Assembly (NCBI GenBank): GCA_945903465.1
Contig: CAMDOF010000068.1
Span: 1 to 36,388 of the forward strand
Origin: Opitutus sp. GAS368
GTDB taxonomy: Bacteria > Verrucomicrobiota > Verrucomicrobiia > Opitutales > Opitutaceae
Reading direction: 5' to 3'
Length of the DNA stretch: 36,388 nt
Shown in pieces: positions 8,466 to 17,672 of this stretch. Numbering within the stretch: position 1 is the first letter of the stretch; each line of letters opens with the position of its first letter. Under the pieces are notes generated by a model, which did not search any database, was not told the DNA's origin, and worked only from the letters and a program-made list of their open reading frames with translations. Both the position numbers and the translations under genes were made by a program.

Positions 8466-8849
8466 GTGCCCGCTTCCTCTGAAATCAAGGGTCTAACCGC
8501 CTCGCTCGACCGACTCGTTTACCACCACGGCGGCGCCGCGCTCCCAGAAGACAAACCCCATGCGTTCGTCTATTACGTGACCATCAAAAACAACTCGCCG
8601 CGGACCGTGATCCTTCACGGGCGCAAGTGGATCATCCGCCAAGCCGACGGCACCCAGTTGGTCGTCGAAGGCGATAAAATCGTGGGTGAGACGCCGCGAC
8701 TTCAACCCGGCGAACAGTTTTCCTACAATAGCTACCACGTCACCGGCGGTCCGGCCACCGTGGATGGGAGCTTCCACGGCATCGACGACCAGGGGCAACG
8801 CGTCCACGTCCGCTTGCCCGCGTTCTCGCTAGAAATTCCGAGTCCCTGA
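8466..8849 (+). CDS. apaG: ApaG-domain protein (DUF525)
   Basis: A 127-residue protein that is almost entirely an ApaG domain, a small fibronectin-III-like beta-sandwich. Family-typical segments are AFVYYVTIKNNSPRTV, LHGRKWII, GETPRLQPGEQFSYNS and GSFHGIDDQG. The start is a GTG at 8466, because no ATG occurs before the domain. ApaG proteins are linked to cobalt/magnesium resistance and, in plants and animals, to F-box partners; the bacterial biochemical role is unclear. It is divergent from purH across about 200 bases and followed after 49 bases by a beta-CASP nuclease-like gene on the same strand. Confidence 0.88.
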   Translation: MPASSEIKGLTASLDRLVYHHGGAALPEDKPHAFVYYVTIKNNSPRTVILHGRKWIIRQADGTQLVVEGDKIVGETPRLQPGEQFSYNSYHVTGGPATVDGSFHGIDDQGQRVHVRLPAFSLEIPSP

Positions 8850-8898
8850 ACGTTTCGTTCTCGTTCTCCACCGATAATTTTGATCTTTGTGAGCCTTT

Positions 8899-10257
8899 AT
8901 GAAGCTCACAGACCTGAACCGCGAAGGCGGCATTGGTGCCAATTCGCTGTTCGTTCAGATTGGCGATATCAATATTTTAGTGGATTGCGGGTTAAACCCC
9001 AAGCAGGTTGGCCGCGCCGCCACCCCCGACTTTAAGTCAATGCGGGGCGCCCGTCTGGACCTGATTATCATCACGCATTGCCACCTCGATCATATCGGCA
9101 GCTTGCCCGTGATCATGCGGGAGCACCCCAACACGCCGGTGATTATGACGACATCGAGCCGGATGTTGATTGAGCGCATGCTCCATAACTCGGCAAACGT
9201 CATGGTGCGCCAGAAGGAGGAAGCCAATATCCCAGACTACCCGCTGTTCACCCACGATGACATCGACCGCCTCTCCAAGCGGCTCATGGGACTCCCCTTT
9301 AACCACGCTAAGCAATTCCGGGGCGTTAAAGACTCGATCGAGATTATCTTTCACCCCGCGGGCCACGTCGCGGGCGCCGCCGCCGTGGAGATCCATCATC
9401 AACACCGGCACATCTTTTTTACCGGCGACGTCCTCTTCGAAAATCAACGCACCCTCGCCGGCGCAAAATTCCCCTCGGGGCACTTTGATACCGTGATCAT
9501 GGAGACCACCCGCGGCACGACCGAACGTCCTCTCGGCAAGGAACGGGTCCACGAAGTCGCCCGCCTCATCACCTCGATTAACGACACCATTCAGCGCGGG
9601 GGATCTTTCCTTATACCCGTGTTCGCCCTCGGCCGGATGCAAGAGATCTTCGCCATCCTCCACGATGCCCGAAAATTCAACCGACTCGCCCCCTGCCCCA
9701 TTTTTACCGGCGGACTCGGCATCGACCTCGCGGATTATTTCGACGAGATTTCCCGCAAGACAAAACACGTCCAGTTTAACCGTGGCATTCTCAAGGAACT
9801 GCAAGTGAAACCGACCCCGCGCAAGCTGGTCGCCGGCGTCGATCCCCAGCAAAACGGACTCTATCTCGTCAGCTCTGGCATGATGGTCGAGCGGACCCCC
9901 AGCTACACCCTCGCCTCTGGCTTGATCGGTCATGCCCGCAATACCATCGGGTTTGTCGGTTACTGCGATCCCGACACCCCGGGCGGCCATCTCCTCAAGG
10001 CCAAACATGGCGAAGATTTTCTATTTAAGACGGCCAACGTTAAGGCCAAGATCAAGGCGCGGATTGAGCGATTCGAGATGAGTGGACACGCCGACCGCGA
10101 AGAATTAGCGGAGTTTGCCGCCCAGACCCAAGCGCGTTGCATCGTCTTGACCCACGGCGATCCGCCGGCCCGCGCTTGGTTTGCCCAACAGTTGGCGGCG
10201 CAAATGCCAAAGACGCGCATCCTCGATCCCGTCCCGCTGCAGATGTACCAGGTATGA
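8899..10257 (+). CDS. metallo-beta-lactamase/beta-CASP fold RNA-processing exonuclease-like protein
   Basis: A 452-residue protein of the CPSF73/YSH1-like beta-CASP group, cytoplasmic, expected to cut or trim RNA. The zinc-binding motif HCHLDH is at residues 60-65. The further metal ligands are in PAGHVAGA and FFTGDVLF. The beta-CASP cap motifs are visible: METTRG (motif A), IPVFALGRMQE (motif B region), FEMSGHADREEL and the final LTHGDP (motif C region). Length is usual for the bacterial family. No signal peptide. Its RNA substrate cannot be read from the sequence. It may share a promoter with apaG, 49 bases upstream. Confidence 0.9.
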   Translation: MKLTDLNREGGIGANSLFVQIGDINILVDCGLNPKQVGRAATPDFKSMRGARLDLIIITHCHLDHIGSLPVIMREHPNTPVIMTTSSRMLIERMLHNSANVMVRQKEEANIPDYPLFTHDDIDRLSKRLMGLPFNHAKQFRGVKDSIEIIFHPAGHVAGAAAVEIHHQHRHIFFTGDVLFENQRTLAGAKFPSGHFDTVIMETTRGTTERPLGKERVHEVARLITSINDTIQRGGSFLIPVFALGRMQEIFAILHDARKFNRLAPCPIFTGGLGIDLADYFDEISRKTKHVQFNRGILKELQVKPTPRKLVAGVDPQQNGLYLVSSGMMVERTPSYTLASGLIGHARNTIGFVGYCDPDTPGGHLLKAKHGEDFLFKTANVKAKIKARIERFEMSGHADREELAEFAAQTQARCIVLTHGDPPARAWFAQQLAAQMPKTRILDPVPLQMYQV

Positions 10258-10652
10258 GTCGCCGGTAGCCGTCGAAGGACGGAGGTGCCTCCGTGGCCAA
10301 GAGCGAAGTTGCCCCCGGCCCTCAACAATCGCCCAAAGCCCACGGGCAACGCGTCCACCCGCGCGGAAACCCTGCTGCCATTCTCAGCGTTTGCCGGCCT
10401 CGTCTGGTCCGCCTATCCCCGCGCACCTGCGACCAAGGATCGCAGAGCTTAGGGCCCAAAACCGGCCGACAGAAACTCGGTCCGGTCACCGGCCCCAGCT
10501 CTCCCCCCGCCGTCAAAAATAGCGCAACCGCCGCGCGGTCCTGGCCCTAATCAGAACGCGGCCTCGGCGCGCGCTCCCGCCCAACGACTTTCGGGGACGA
10601 AGCAGCATCAGCCTGGGCGGCCAGCGTCACCCCATGACATGCCGCCGCCATC
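10258..10652. other. intergenic region, 395 bases, convergent genes
   Basis: It lies between the ends of the beta-CASP gene (+) and the inositol monophosphatase gene (-). It contains a compact perfect hairpin at 10279-10294 and a GC-rich segment near 10450-10500 with repeated ACCGGCC/GGTCCGGTCACC words. I see no credible gene. The short open frames on both strands lack starts, ribosome sites or family resemblance. Confidence 0.6.
10279..10294. terminator. short perfect hairpin downstream of the beta-CASP gene
   Basis: ACGGAGG and CCTCCGT form a perfect 7-bp stem with a 2-base loop, 22 bases after the stop at 10257. There is no T-run, so intrinsic termination is uncertain. It could be a transcript-end stabiliser or a piece of a dispersed repeat. 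Confidence 0.35.
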
Positions 10653-11450
10653 TCACGAACCCACGAGGTGCCGCAGGTGCGCGCACATCCCAGGGCTTCC
10701 GGCGACGTAAATGATTTTGTTCATCCGAAGATTAAATTCGCGAATCGGCAGCTGGTCACCGTTAAGGAAATGCACCTCGCCCCCGGCCGCTCGCACCAAC
10801 GGAATGGCCGCCGCGAGATCCCATATCTTCACATTAAAATCCACGCACCCATCGAGCAATCCTTCCGCCACATAGGCAAGGTGCAGCGTCGCGCTGCCGA
10901 GGCCCCGAATCTTGAACTGAGACAAGATACGGTGCGTCATCGGCAGCAGCGTCTTGTCAAACGGGCTGTGGAAACCAATCAGGGACTCTTTAGTCGCCGG
11001 AGCGTTGCGCACGTGGACCGCTCGGTCACCCGACCAAACCCCAAACCCGGGCCCGCCGTGGAGCAACGTCCGCCGACTCAGATCATAAATGACACCATAA
11101 ATCGGTACGCCGTCTTCGCATAGCGCGAGCGAAATGGCGCAGTGGACCAGGCCAAGCGCGAAATTATTCGTGCCGTCGATCGGATCAAGAATCCACGCAT
11201 AGCGCGCAGTCACCGCAATCGGCGCAGTCGTCTCGGCCAGTTCTTCGCTTAAAAATTGGTCCTCCGCAAATTGCCCTCTCAATTCGTCGAAAATATTCTC
11301 CGAAATCGCCACATCGATCGCGGTCACCCGCGTGCCATCCGACTTCCAACGACTCTCCGCCCGTCCAAATTCGCTGTGCAGCAAAGCAGTCTGATTCCGC
11401 ACGGCTTGTTTGCCGGCAGCGATGCGGAGAAGCAATTCGGACGAAGCCAT
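10653..11450 (-). CDS. inositol monophosphatase family phosphatase
   Basis: A 265-residue member of the IMPase/FBPase/CysQ/HisN superfamily of lithium-sensitive Mg-dependent phosphatases. The metal-binding motifs are present: SEE at residues 68-70, DPIDGTNNF at 89-97, and the C-terminal WDLAAAIPLVRAAGG, which supplies the last metal-binding aspartate. The substrate (inositol phosphate, histidinol phosphate or PAP) cannot be assigned from these motifs. The ATG at 11450 (MASSELLLRIAAG) is chosen because the family N-terminus begins here; the frame continues upstream to 11507 with no homology. No ribosome site is visible. The upstream region carries a 16/17-bp tandem array. Confidence 0.88.
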   Translation of the reverse strand: MASSELLLRIAAGKQAVRNQTALLHSEFGRAESRWKSDGTRVTAIDVAISENIFDELRGQFAEDQFLSEELAETTAPIAVTARYAWILDPIDGTNNFALGLVHCAISLALCEDGVPIYGVIYDLSRRTLLHGGPGFGVWSGDRAVHVRNAPATKESLIGFHSPFDKTLLPMTHRILSQFKIRGLGSATLHLAYVAEGLLDGCVDFNVKIWDLAAAIPLVRAAGGEVHFLNGDQLPIREFNLRMNKIIYVAGSPGMCAHLRHLVGS

Positions 11451-12068
11451 AAGGAGTTTTAAAATGCGCGTACCCACCCGTGCATGACAACCCAAAGTAT
11501 TGCCCAAGTGTGGCCCAAAGCATCAGCAGGTGTCCGCCGCAACCCGCGTGGCGCCGTCGTCGGCAGTCAGCCGATGTCGGTGCTGAGCGACGTCGGTACT
11601 GAGCCGATGTCGGTGCTGAGCGACGTCGGTACTCAGCCGATGTCGGTGCTGAGCGATGTCGGTGCTCAGCGACGTCGGTACTGAGCGATGTCGGACCGCC
11701 GGCCGCAAGTTTACGGCAATCGCCTTCGAGAATTTCCGCCAAGCCCGCGATAGCTACTTCGCGATCAGCCGCCGCTGATGGGGCTTTGCGCTGATGAATG
11801 AGTAACGGGCCAGTCGCAACACGCTCCGCTTGCCATTTCCAAGACATGGGTCCGATCCACCGCGCCGACCTGCGGCTACGTTCCAGCGCGCAGTTCGGCC
11901 AAGTCAGTTCTGTGGCCAACTCAGTTCCCGCTTGCGCTCAAATCCCGCTCAACCTGAGATCTTCAAAAAAAGTCCTCGCTCCTTCGACACCAGAGCCCCG
12001 TCCTCTGCCTTGCGCCGAACGGCTCGCCACGGATACCCCAACCCTTTTCGTTTCGACTTAGCTACCCG
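11451..12068. other. divergent intergenic region, 618 bases
   Basis: It separates the inositol monophosphatase gene (-) from the cytochrome/DUF1553 operon (+), so it should hold promoters for both. The only clear structure is the tandem repeat at 11573-11695. Long open frames here arise from the stop-free repeat and match nothing. I could not place a convincing promoter. Confidence 0.55.
11573..11695. repeat. tandem array of 16/17-bp units, seven copies plus a partial one
   Basis: Seven units of the form GAYGTCGGTRCTSAGC, sometimes with an extra C, start at 11573, 11589, 11606, 11622, 11639, 11655 and 11671; an eighth partial unit is at 11687. Two sub-types alternate at first (GATGTCGGTGCTGAGC and GACGTCGGTACTGAGC), giving a 33-bp higher-order period. 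The last units break the alternation, as expected after slippage or unequal exchange. The array lies in the leader of two divergent genes. Confidence 0.9.
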
Positions 12069-14987
12069 ATGCCGCCCCCTTTCGCCCTTCTCCGCTGGGT
12101 ATTAAGTACGTGTGCGGTGGTCAGCGCCCATAGCCAGGCGGCCACCGCCGATGACGTGGAATTTTTCCGCAGAGAGGTTAATCCCATTCTGCAGGAACAC
12201 TGCCGCAAATGTCACGGCGGCGAAAAAATCAAAGGCGGCTTGGTCCTTACTTCCCGTGCGGGGCTTTTGAAGGGAGGCGAAAGCGGCGCAGTCGTCGACT
12301 TGGAAGCACCCGCCCAGAGCCGGCTCTTGGCGATGATGAGCTACCAAGACGCCGATCACGAAATGCCACCCGCCGGAAAGCGACCCGCGGCAGAACTCGC
12401 CGTCATCGCACGATGGCTCACGCGCGGGGCTCCCTACGATCCAGCCCTTGAAACCGAGGCCGTCAGGGTTAGCGGAAACCCCACTGGCCCTCAACCCAGC
12501 GGGACGGACCACGCCTGGTGGGCCTATCAGGCGGTGCGCGCCGGCTCGGCCCCGAAAAACACCGATGCCGCGTGGTCTCGCCACCCCGTGGACGCCTTCC
12601 TCTTTAAAGGATTGGCCGACGCCGGCCTCCGCCCCAATCCACGCGCCTCGCGCGAGCACTTGGCGCGAAGGGCCTACTACGATCTCACCGGATTGCCCCC
12701 GAGCACGGAGGAGGTCCAAGCATTCGTGAATGATGCCACCGCCGAGGCTTGGCCACGACTGATTGATGCCCTTTTAGCCAAGCCTCAGTATGGTGAAAAA
12801 TGGGCGCGCCATTGGATGGACGTGGTCCGCTATGCCGAGACCGAGGGCTTCGAACGCGATAGCGAAAAACGCTACATCTGGCGCTATCGTGACTACCTGA
12901 TTAACGCATTTAACCAGGATATTCCCTTCAATCAATTCATCACCGAACAACTGGCCGGAGACGAAATCTCCACGCCCACCCGCTCGAGCGTGACCGCCAC
13001 CGCCTTCCTTCGGCTGATGCCGTTTGACGACGAACCGGCCGACCGCCTTCTCGCCAAGTATGATGTGCTCGGTGACATCGTGCAGGTGACATCCGAAGCC
13101 TTTCTCGGCATGACCCTGGGCTGCGCTCGATGCCATGATCATAAAAAAGATCCGATCACGCAACGTGACTACTCCAGCTTCCTCGCCTTCTTCCACGGGA
13201 TCAGCGATTATGGCACCTCCCGCAAAGAGCCCATGCAGTGGTTCGATCAGGAGGACGAGCCGCGGCTGAAAAAACAACGCGATGAGTCGCTGAGCACTTT
13301 GAATCAGGAACTCCACCGCGTGGAGGCGATCCTCATCGATTGGTATAAAAAGCAGGCGCCGACTAGCCCCGCGCCTCCCATCCTTACCTCCAACCAAGGT
13401 GAGGCCAAGGGCGAGTGGCGACACACGCTGACAGCGCCAGCGGCCAATTGGCGCGAGGAAAGCTTTGTCGCCAGCGACTGGGGGGCGAGTCCCGCCGGAA
13501 CGGAGCGGCGCGCTACGCCAATTTGGCAGCGCGCCAAGTTTGCCCTCACCGATGTCCCCAAACTCCTCGCGTTGGATCTAGAATTTGCGGGGGACACCGA
13601 AGTCTTTCTCAATGGTGTGGCCGTGCTCCAAGCACCGAACTTACCGGCGGGTGAGCGCGTTCTTCAACTCGCCGCCCGCTTCGTCAAACTGCTCCACACG
13701 GGAATGAATACATTGGCGGTAAAGACCACTCCCACCCATGGAAATAAACTACCTCGCGTGACCCTACTCGCCGGTCGGACGTTCGTCACTCTCGCCGAGT
13801 CACTGCTTAAGGGGCCGCAGAAAGATGAATTACCGGGGCTCACTCAACGGGTCGGCAGCGACCCGCTCGCCCTGCTCAAAACCCAAAGCAGCGCTTGGCT
13901 TGCTGAGGCCGAACGCCCGTTGGGCATACCGCTGAGCGCGATGTCAGAAATTCCGCAACCGCCGCCCTTGTTCGTGCATCGCCGCGGCAATCCCCATAAT
14001 TTAGGAGAGCCCGTCGAACCGGCTTTCCCCGCCATGCTTGCCCGCGTGATGCCCCCTCCACCCGCCATTGTGCCGAGGACCAGCAAGGCCACGGGGCAGC
14101 TTTCTTCCGGTCGGCGCCTCGCGCTCGCCCAGTGGATGACCGACCCCGCAAATCCGCTGGTCAGCCGGGTCGCCGTCAACCGGGTCTGGCAGCATCACTT
14201 CTCTCGCGGTCTGGTTCCGACCGCCAATGACTTCGGCCGCCTCGGGGAGAAGCCTTCGCATCCCGAGTTGCTGGATTGGCTCGCCCACGAGTTTACCGAA
14301 ACCGGTTGGAGCCTAAAAAAACTCCACCGTCTGATTATGACGTCGGAAGCCTATCAGCAAAGTGTCACCGCCGCACCCGTGGCGCTGGCCCAAGACCCCG
14401 AGAATCGTTTGCTCGGGCGCTTTTCGATGCGACGCCTGACCGCGGAAGAATTACGCGACTCCATCTTGCTGCTGAGCGCTACCCTCAAACCAGATATGTT
14501 CGGACCACCGGTTTACCCGCCTTTACCTCAGGCCGTGCTCGAAACCCAATCTCGCCCGGGCAGCGGCTGGCCCAAACAGACCTCCGCGCAGGCGGCGCGC
14601 CGCAGCATCTACGTCCACGTCAAACGCAGTCTCGCCGTCCCGCTCCTCGCCGACCACGATCAAGCGGCGACCGATACCTCCTGCGCCGCGCGCTTCGCCA
14701 CCACGGTTCCCACCCAAGCCCTTGGGTTGCTCAACTCCGACTTTATGGAGGAGCACTCCCGCCTTTTCGCTCAACGCCTCCGCCGAGAGGCCGGCGATGA
14801 TCGCACCGCGCAAGTCCAAAGGGGCCTCACGCTCGCGCTCCAACGAGAGCCCCTGCCCGCCGAGTCGGCCCTCTGCCTGCGCACGTTGCGCACGTTCGAG
14901 TCTGAATTCCAACTCTCCCCCGAGGGCGCCCTTCAGCGTTTCGCGCTCCTCGCTCTCAATCTCAACGAGTTTCTCTACCTTGACTGA
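12069..14987 (+). CDS. secreted PSCyt1-DUF1549-DUF1553 protein (planctomycete-type cytochrome fusion)
   Basis: A 972-residue protein with an N-terminal signal peptide (about residues 1-25, cleaved near SQAATA). A planctomycete cytochrome c-type domain follows, with the heme motif CRKCH at 45-49 in the context VNPILQEHCRKCHGG. DUF1549 spans roughly 165-375, with DLTGLPPSTEEV and a second CxxCH (CARCHDHKKDPI, about 350-360). DUF1553 spans about 660-920, with NPLVSRVAVNRVWQHHF, GEKPSHPELLDWLA and KKLHRLIMTSEAYQQS. Such proteins are abundant in Planctomycetes and Verrucomicrobia and nearly always precede a DUF1501 gene, as here (10 bases). Redox or polysaccharide-related roles in the periplasm are suspected but unproven. 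Confidence 0.92.
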   Translation: MPPPFALLRWVLSTCAVVSAHSQAATADDVEFFRREVNPILQEHCRKCHGGEKIKGGLVLTSRAGLLKGGESGAVVDLEAPAQSRLLAMMSYQDADHEMPPAGKRPAAELAVIARWLTRGAPYDPALETEAVRVSGNPTGPQPSGTDHAWWAYQAVRAGSAPKNTDAAWSRHPVDAFLFKGLADAGLRPNPRASREHLARRAYYDLTGLPPSTEEVQAFVNDATAEAWPRLIDALLAKPQYGEKWARHWMDVVRYAETEGFERDSEKRYIWRYRDYLINAFNQDIPFNQFITEQLAGDEISTPTRSSVTATAFLRLMPFDDEPADRLLAKYDVLGDIVQVTSEAFLGMTLGCARCHDHKKDPITQRDYSSFLAFFHGISDYGTSRKEPMQWFDQEDEPRLKKQRDESLSTLNQELHRVEAILIDWYKKQAPTSPAPPILTSNQGEAKGEWRHTLTAPAANWREESFVASDWGASPAGTERRATPIWQRAKFALTDVPKLLALDLEFAGDTEVFLNGVAVLQAPNLPAGERVLQLAARFVKLLHTGMNTLAVKTTPTHGNKLPRVTLLAGRTFVTLAESLLKGPQKDELPGLTQRVGSDPLALLKTQSSAWLAEAERPLGIPLSAMSEIPQPPPLFVHRRGNPHNLGEPVEPAFPAMLARVMPPPPAIVPRTSKATGQLSSGRRLALAQWMTDPANPLVSRVAVNRVWQHHFSRGLVPTANDFGRLGEKPSHPELLDWLAHEFTETGWSLKKLHRLIMTSEAYQQSVTAAPVALAQDPENRLLGRFSMRRLTAEELRDSILLLSATLKPDMFGPPVYPPLPQAVLETQSRPGSGWPKQTSAQAARRSIYVHVKRSLAVPLLADHDQAATDTSCAARFATTVPTQALGLLNSDFMEEHSRLFAQRLRREAGDDRTAQVQRGLTLALQREPLPAESALCLRTLRTFESEFQLSPEGALQRFALLALNLNEFLYLD

Positions 14988-14997
14988 GACTCCCGCC

Positions 14998-16461
14998 ATG
15001 AACCTTTTTCCCAATTCTCAATTCTGCGGAAATCTCCGGCGGCGGGAGTTTCTCACCACCGTTGGCGGTGGCTTCGCCCACCTCGCTCTCACCGGCCTCC
15101 TCGCTCGCGAGGGTTTTTTTAGCACGCCCGCAAAGGGCGCCACCGCGGACATCACGACCGGCCGCCCCCTGCCCCTCAAGCTACCGGGGAAAGCCAAAAG
15201 CGTCATCTTCCTGTTCATGTACGGCGGCCCCAGCCACATCGATACCTTCGACTATAAACCCGCCATGCTTGGAATGGACGGCAAAACGATCCAAATCGCC
15301 ACCAAAGGCCGCGGCGGTGCCAAAAATGAAGGGCGCATCGTCGAGCCCAAGTGGAAATTTCAGCAGTACGGAAAATCCGGAAAATGGGTCTCGTCCCTCT
15401 TCCCCAATCTCGCCCAGCACGTGGATGACATCGCATTTATCCATAGCATGACCGCCGATTCACCTCTCCACGGCTCTGCCATGCTCAAGATGAATTCAGG
15501 CTCAATCTTGAGCGGAAAACCGTCCCTCGGCTCGTGGATCAACTACGGACTTGGCTCCATTAATCAGAACTTGCCCGGCTATGTCGTCATGCTCGATAAA
15601 ACCGGCGGTCCCATTTCTGGCGCGAAAAACTGGTCGTCCGGTTTTATGCCCGCCACTTATCAGGGCACCGTTTTTCGGTCCGCCGGATCCCCCATCCTCG
15701 ATTTAAAATCCCGCGAGGGGATCAGTGCTCCCCAACAACACCTTCTCATCCAATCACTCAACGACCTCAACCGCTCACACCTCGCCACCCGCGCCGATAA
15801 TACGAACCTGGCCGCCCGCATCGACAGCTATGAACTGGCCTTCCGCATGCAAGCCGCCGCGCCCGAGGCCATTGATGTCGAAAGCGAAACCGCCCCGATA
15901 CGCGCACTCTATGGCCTGGACCACGAGCGTACCGCGGATTTCGGCCGGAAGTGCGTCCTCGCCCGAAGACTCGTCGAACGAGGAGTCCGCTTCATCCAAA
16001 TCTACTCGGGGGGCGCCCATAACGACAGCAACTGGGATGCCCATGGCGACTTGGTCAAAAACCACGAATTCCACGCCGGTAACACCGACCAACCGATCGC
16101 CGGTCTCCTCGCCGATCTCAAGCAACGCGGTCTTCTTGATGAAACCTTGGTCGTGTGGGGCGGCGAGTTCGGTCGCCAACCCACCGCCGAATACGCGGAG
16201 GGCACCGGTCGCGACCATAACTCCGCGGGCTTTACCATGTGGATGGCCGGCGGCGGCATCAAGGGGGGCACGTCCTACGGTTCGACCGATGAACTCGGCA
16301 ATCGCGCCGTCAGTAACCGATGCGAAGTAAAAGATCTCCACGCCACCATTCTGCACCTGCTCGGCTTGGAACCGAACAACCTTTCGTTCTTCTACGGTGG
16401 CCTCGACCAAAAACTCGTGGGCGTCGAGGGCGCCGAGCCCATCCGCGGGATTCTCGCGTGA
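14998..16461 (+). CDS. Tat-exported DUF1501 protein
   Basis: A 487-residue DUF1501 protein, a distant relative of the alkaline phosphatase/sulfatase fold. The twin-arginine signal NLRRREFLTTVGGGF is at residues 12-26, so it should be exported folded. Family segments are FMYGGPSHIDTFDYKP, HSMTADSPLHGSAM, the metal-site-like EFGRQP and GRDHNSAGFTMWMAGGG. The ATG at 14998 lies ten bases after the stop of the DUF1553 gene and is followed directly by the Tat signal; the frame is open further upstream but overlaps the previous gene. The partner gene upstream is the usual one for this family. Substrate unknown. Confidence 0.93.
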   Translation: MNLFPNSQFCGNLRRREFLTTVGGGFAHLALTGLLAREGFFSTPAKGATADITTGRPLPLKLPGKAKSVIFLFMYGGPSHIDTFDYKPAMLGMDGKTIQIATKGRGGAKNEGRIVEPKWKFQQYGKSGKWVSSLFPNLAQHVDDIAFIHSMTADSPLHGSAMLKMNSGSILSGKPSLGSWINYGLGSINQNLPGYVVMLDKTGGPISGAKNWSSGFMPATYQGTVFRSAGSPILDLKSREGISAPQQHLLIQSLNDLNRSHLATRADNTNLAARIDSYELAFRMQAAAPEAIDVESETAPIRALYGLDHERTADFGRKCVLARRLVERGVRFIQIYSGGAHNDSNWDAHGDLVKNHEFHAGNTDQPIAGLLADLKQRGLLDETLVVWGGEFGRQPTAEYAEGTGRDHNSAGFTMWMAGGGIKGGTSYGSTDELGNRAVSNRCEVKDLHATILHLLGLEPNNLSFFYGGLDQKLVGVEGAEPIRGILA

Positions 16462-16547
16462 CACCCCTGCTCCCGATCCAATACCCCAGACCCCGCCTCT
16501 TCCTTTCCGCCCAGACCAGTCCCTCCGCCAACGCTTCTGCTAAAATC

Positions 16548-17522
16548 ATGTCCCCAAAAAAACGCCCCCCTTTCCGCACTCAGTTCACCCGTCGCGCCGG
16601 CACCGCCCTCGCCTTGCTCGCCACCGCCCTTGCGCATGCTGAACAAAAGGGCCCCGCGCAACGCCTGCTCGTCGCCAACACCGGTAAGGTGGCGATCGTG
16701 GCCGCGGATGGCTCAATTGAACGCGAGGTGAAATCGGCCGGTCTCCACGACGCCGCGCTGCTCGCCAACGGCAACCTCCTTTACCAATCCAGTTGGACCA
16801 AAATCACCGAATTAAATCCCGAAGGCCAGGTGGTCTGGGAATACGACTCCGCCCAAGCCAATGGCAACCAAGGAAAACCCTTGGAGGTTCACGCGTTTCA
16901 ACGGCTCGAAAATGGACTCACCATGATCTCGGAATCAGGGATCGGCCGCCTGATCGAGGTGGATCGCGCCGGTACGTTGCGCCGTGAAATCACCCTCACG
17001 CGCGACAAACCCAGCAAACACAGCGACACCCGTCTCGTTCGGCGCACCCCAGCCGGCACCTACCTGGTCGCGCACGAAGCCGATGGCAAGGTCCGCGAGT
17101 ACTCCCGCGAGGGTAAAGTGATCTGGGAATACGCCGTCCCTCTTTTCGGCAAAGAGCGCGCAAAAGGGCATGGTCCCGAGGCGTTCGGCAACAGCCTTTT
17201 CTCGGCCATTCGTATTCAAAATGGCAATACTCTGATCGGCACCGGTAACGGCCACAGCGTCCTCGAGGTCAACCCCAAGGGTGAAATTGTCTGGAAAATT
17301 GAGCAGCATGATCTGCCGGGCATCACGCTCGCCTGGGTCACCCGGGTCGAGCGCCTCCCCAACGGCAATACCCGCTTCGGCAACTGCCACGCCGGCCCGA
17401 CCATGCCTTTTTCCATCGAAGTCAATTCAGCTAAACAGGTGGTCTGGACCTACTCCGACTTTGAGCGCTTCGGCAACTCGACCGTCGCCGTGGACGTCGT
17501 GCCTTCGGTTCGCGCGAAATAA
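16548..17522 (+). CDS. exported PQQ-like/arylsulfotransferase-type beta-propeller protein
   Basis: A 324-residue protein with a basic N-terminus and a hydrophobic segment (about residues 18-32, ending ATALAHAEQ) that reads as a signal peptide. The rest consists of repeated blades with the pattern G-x-V-x-W-x-Y/I: GQVVWEYDS, GKVIWEYAV, GEIVWKIEQ and KQVVWTYSD, interspersed with NGNTLIGTG and NGNTRFGN. This is the signature of PQQ-like or Kelch-like propellers without the tryptophan-docking set of true quinoprotein dehydrogenases. The ATG at 16548 is 86 bases after the DUF1501 stop. It may bind a polymer or another protein. No catalytic residues are recognisable. Confidence 0.78.
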   Translation: MSPKKRPPFRTQFTRRAGTALALLATALAHAEQKGPAQRLLVANTGKVAIVAADGSIEREVKSAGLHDAALLANGNLLYQSSWTKITELNPEGQVVWEYDSAQANGNQGKPLEVHAFQRLENGLTMISESGIGRLIEVDRAGTLRREITLTRDKPSKHSDTRLVRRTPAGTYLVAHEADGKVREYSREGKVIWEYAVPLFGKERAKGHGPEAFGNSLFSAIRIQNGNTLIGTGNGHSVLEVNPKGEIVWKIEQHDLPGITLAWVTRVERLPNGNTRFGNCHAGPTMPFSIEVNSAKQVVWTYSDFERFGNSTVAVDVVPSVRAK

Positions 17523-17672
17523 TGACGGTGACGCTCCTGCCCGCCCAGACGGGACCAGCGAGTCACTGGCGCCCACGTGGTCAGCGCGCTTTCCGCCGGG
17601 TGCTTTTTTCCAGCACGCAGGGCGCGCACCTCTCCGCTGACCAACTTTCTCCACACCCAAAAAAATAATCCG

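Noticed and set aside
11185..11919. 244-codon minus-strand open frame over the tandem array
   Set aside because: It is antisense or out of frame to the phosphatase gene at one end, and is kept open by the stop-free repeat at the other; no homology.
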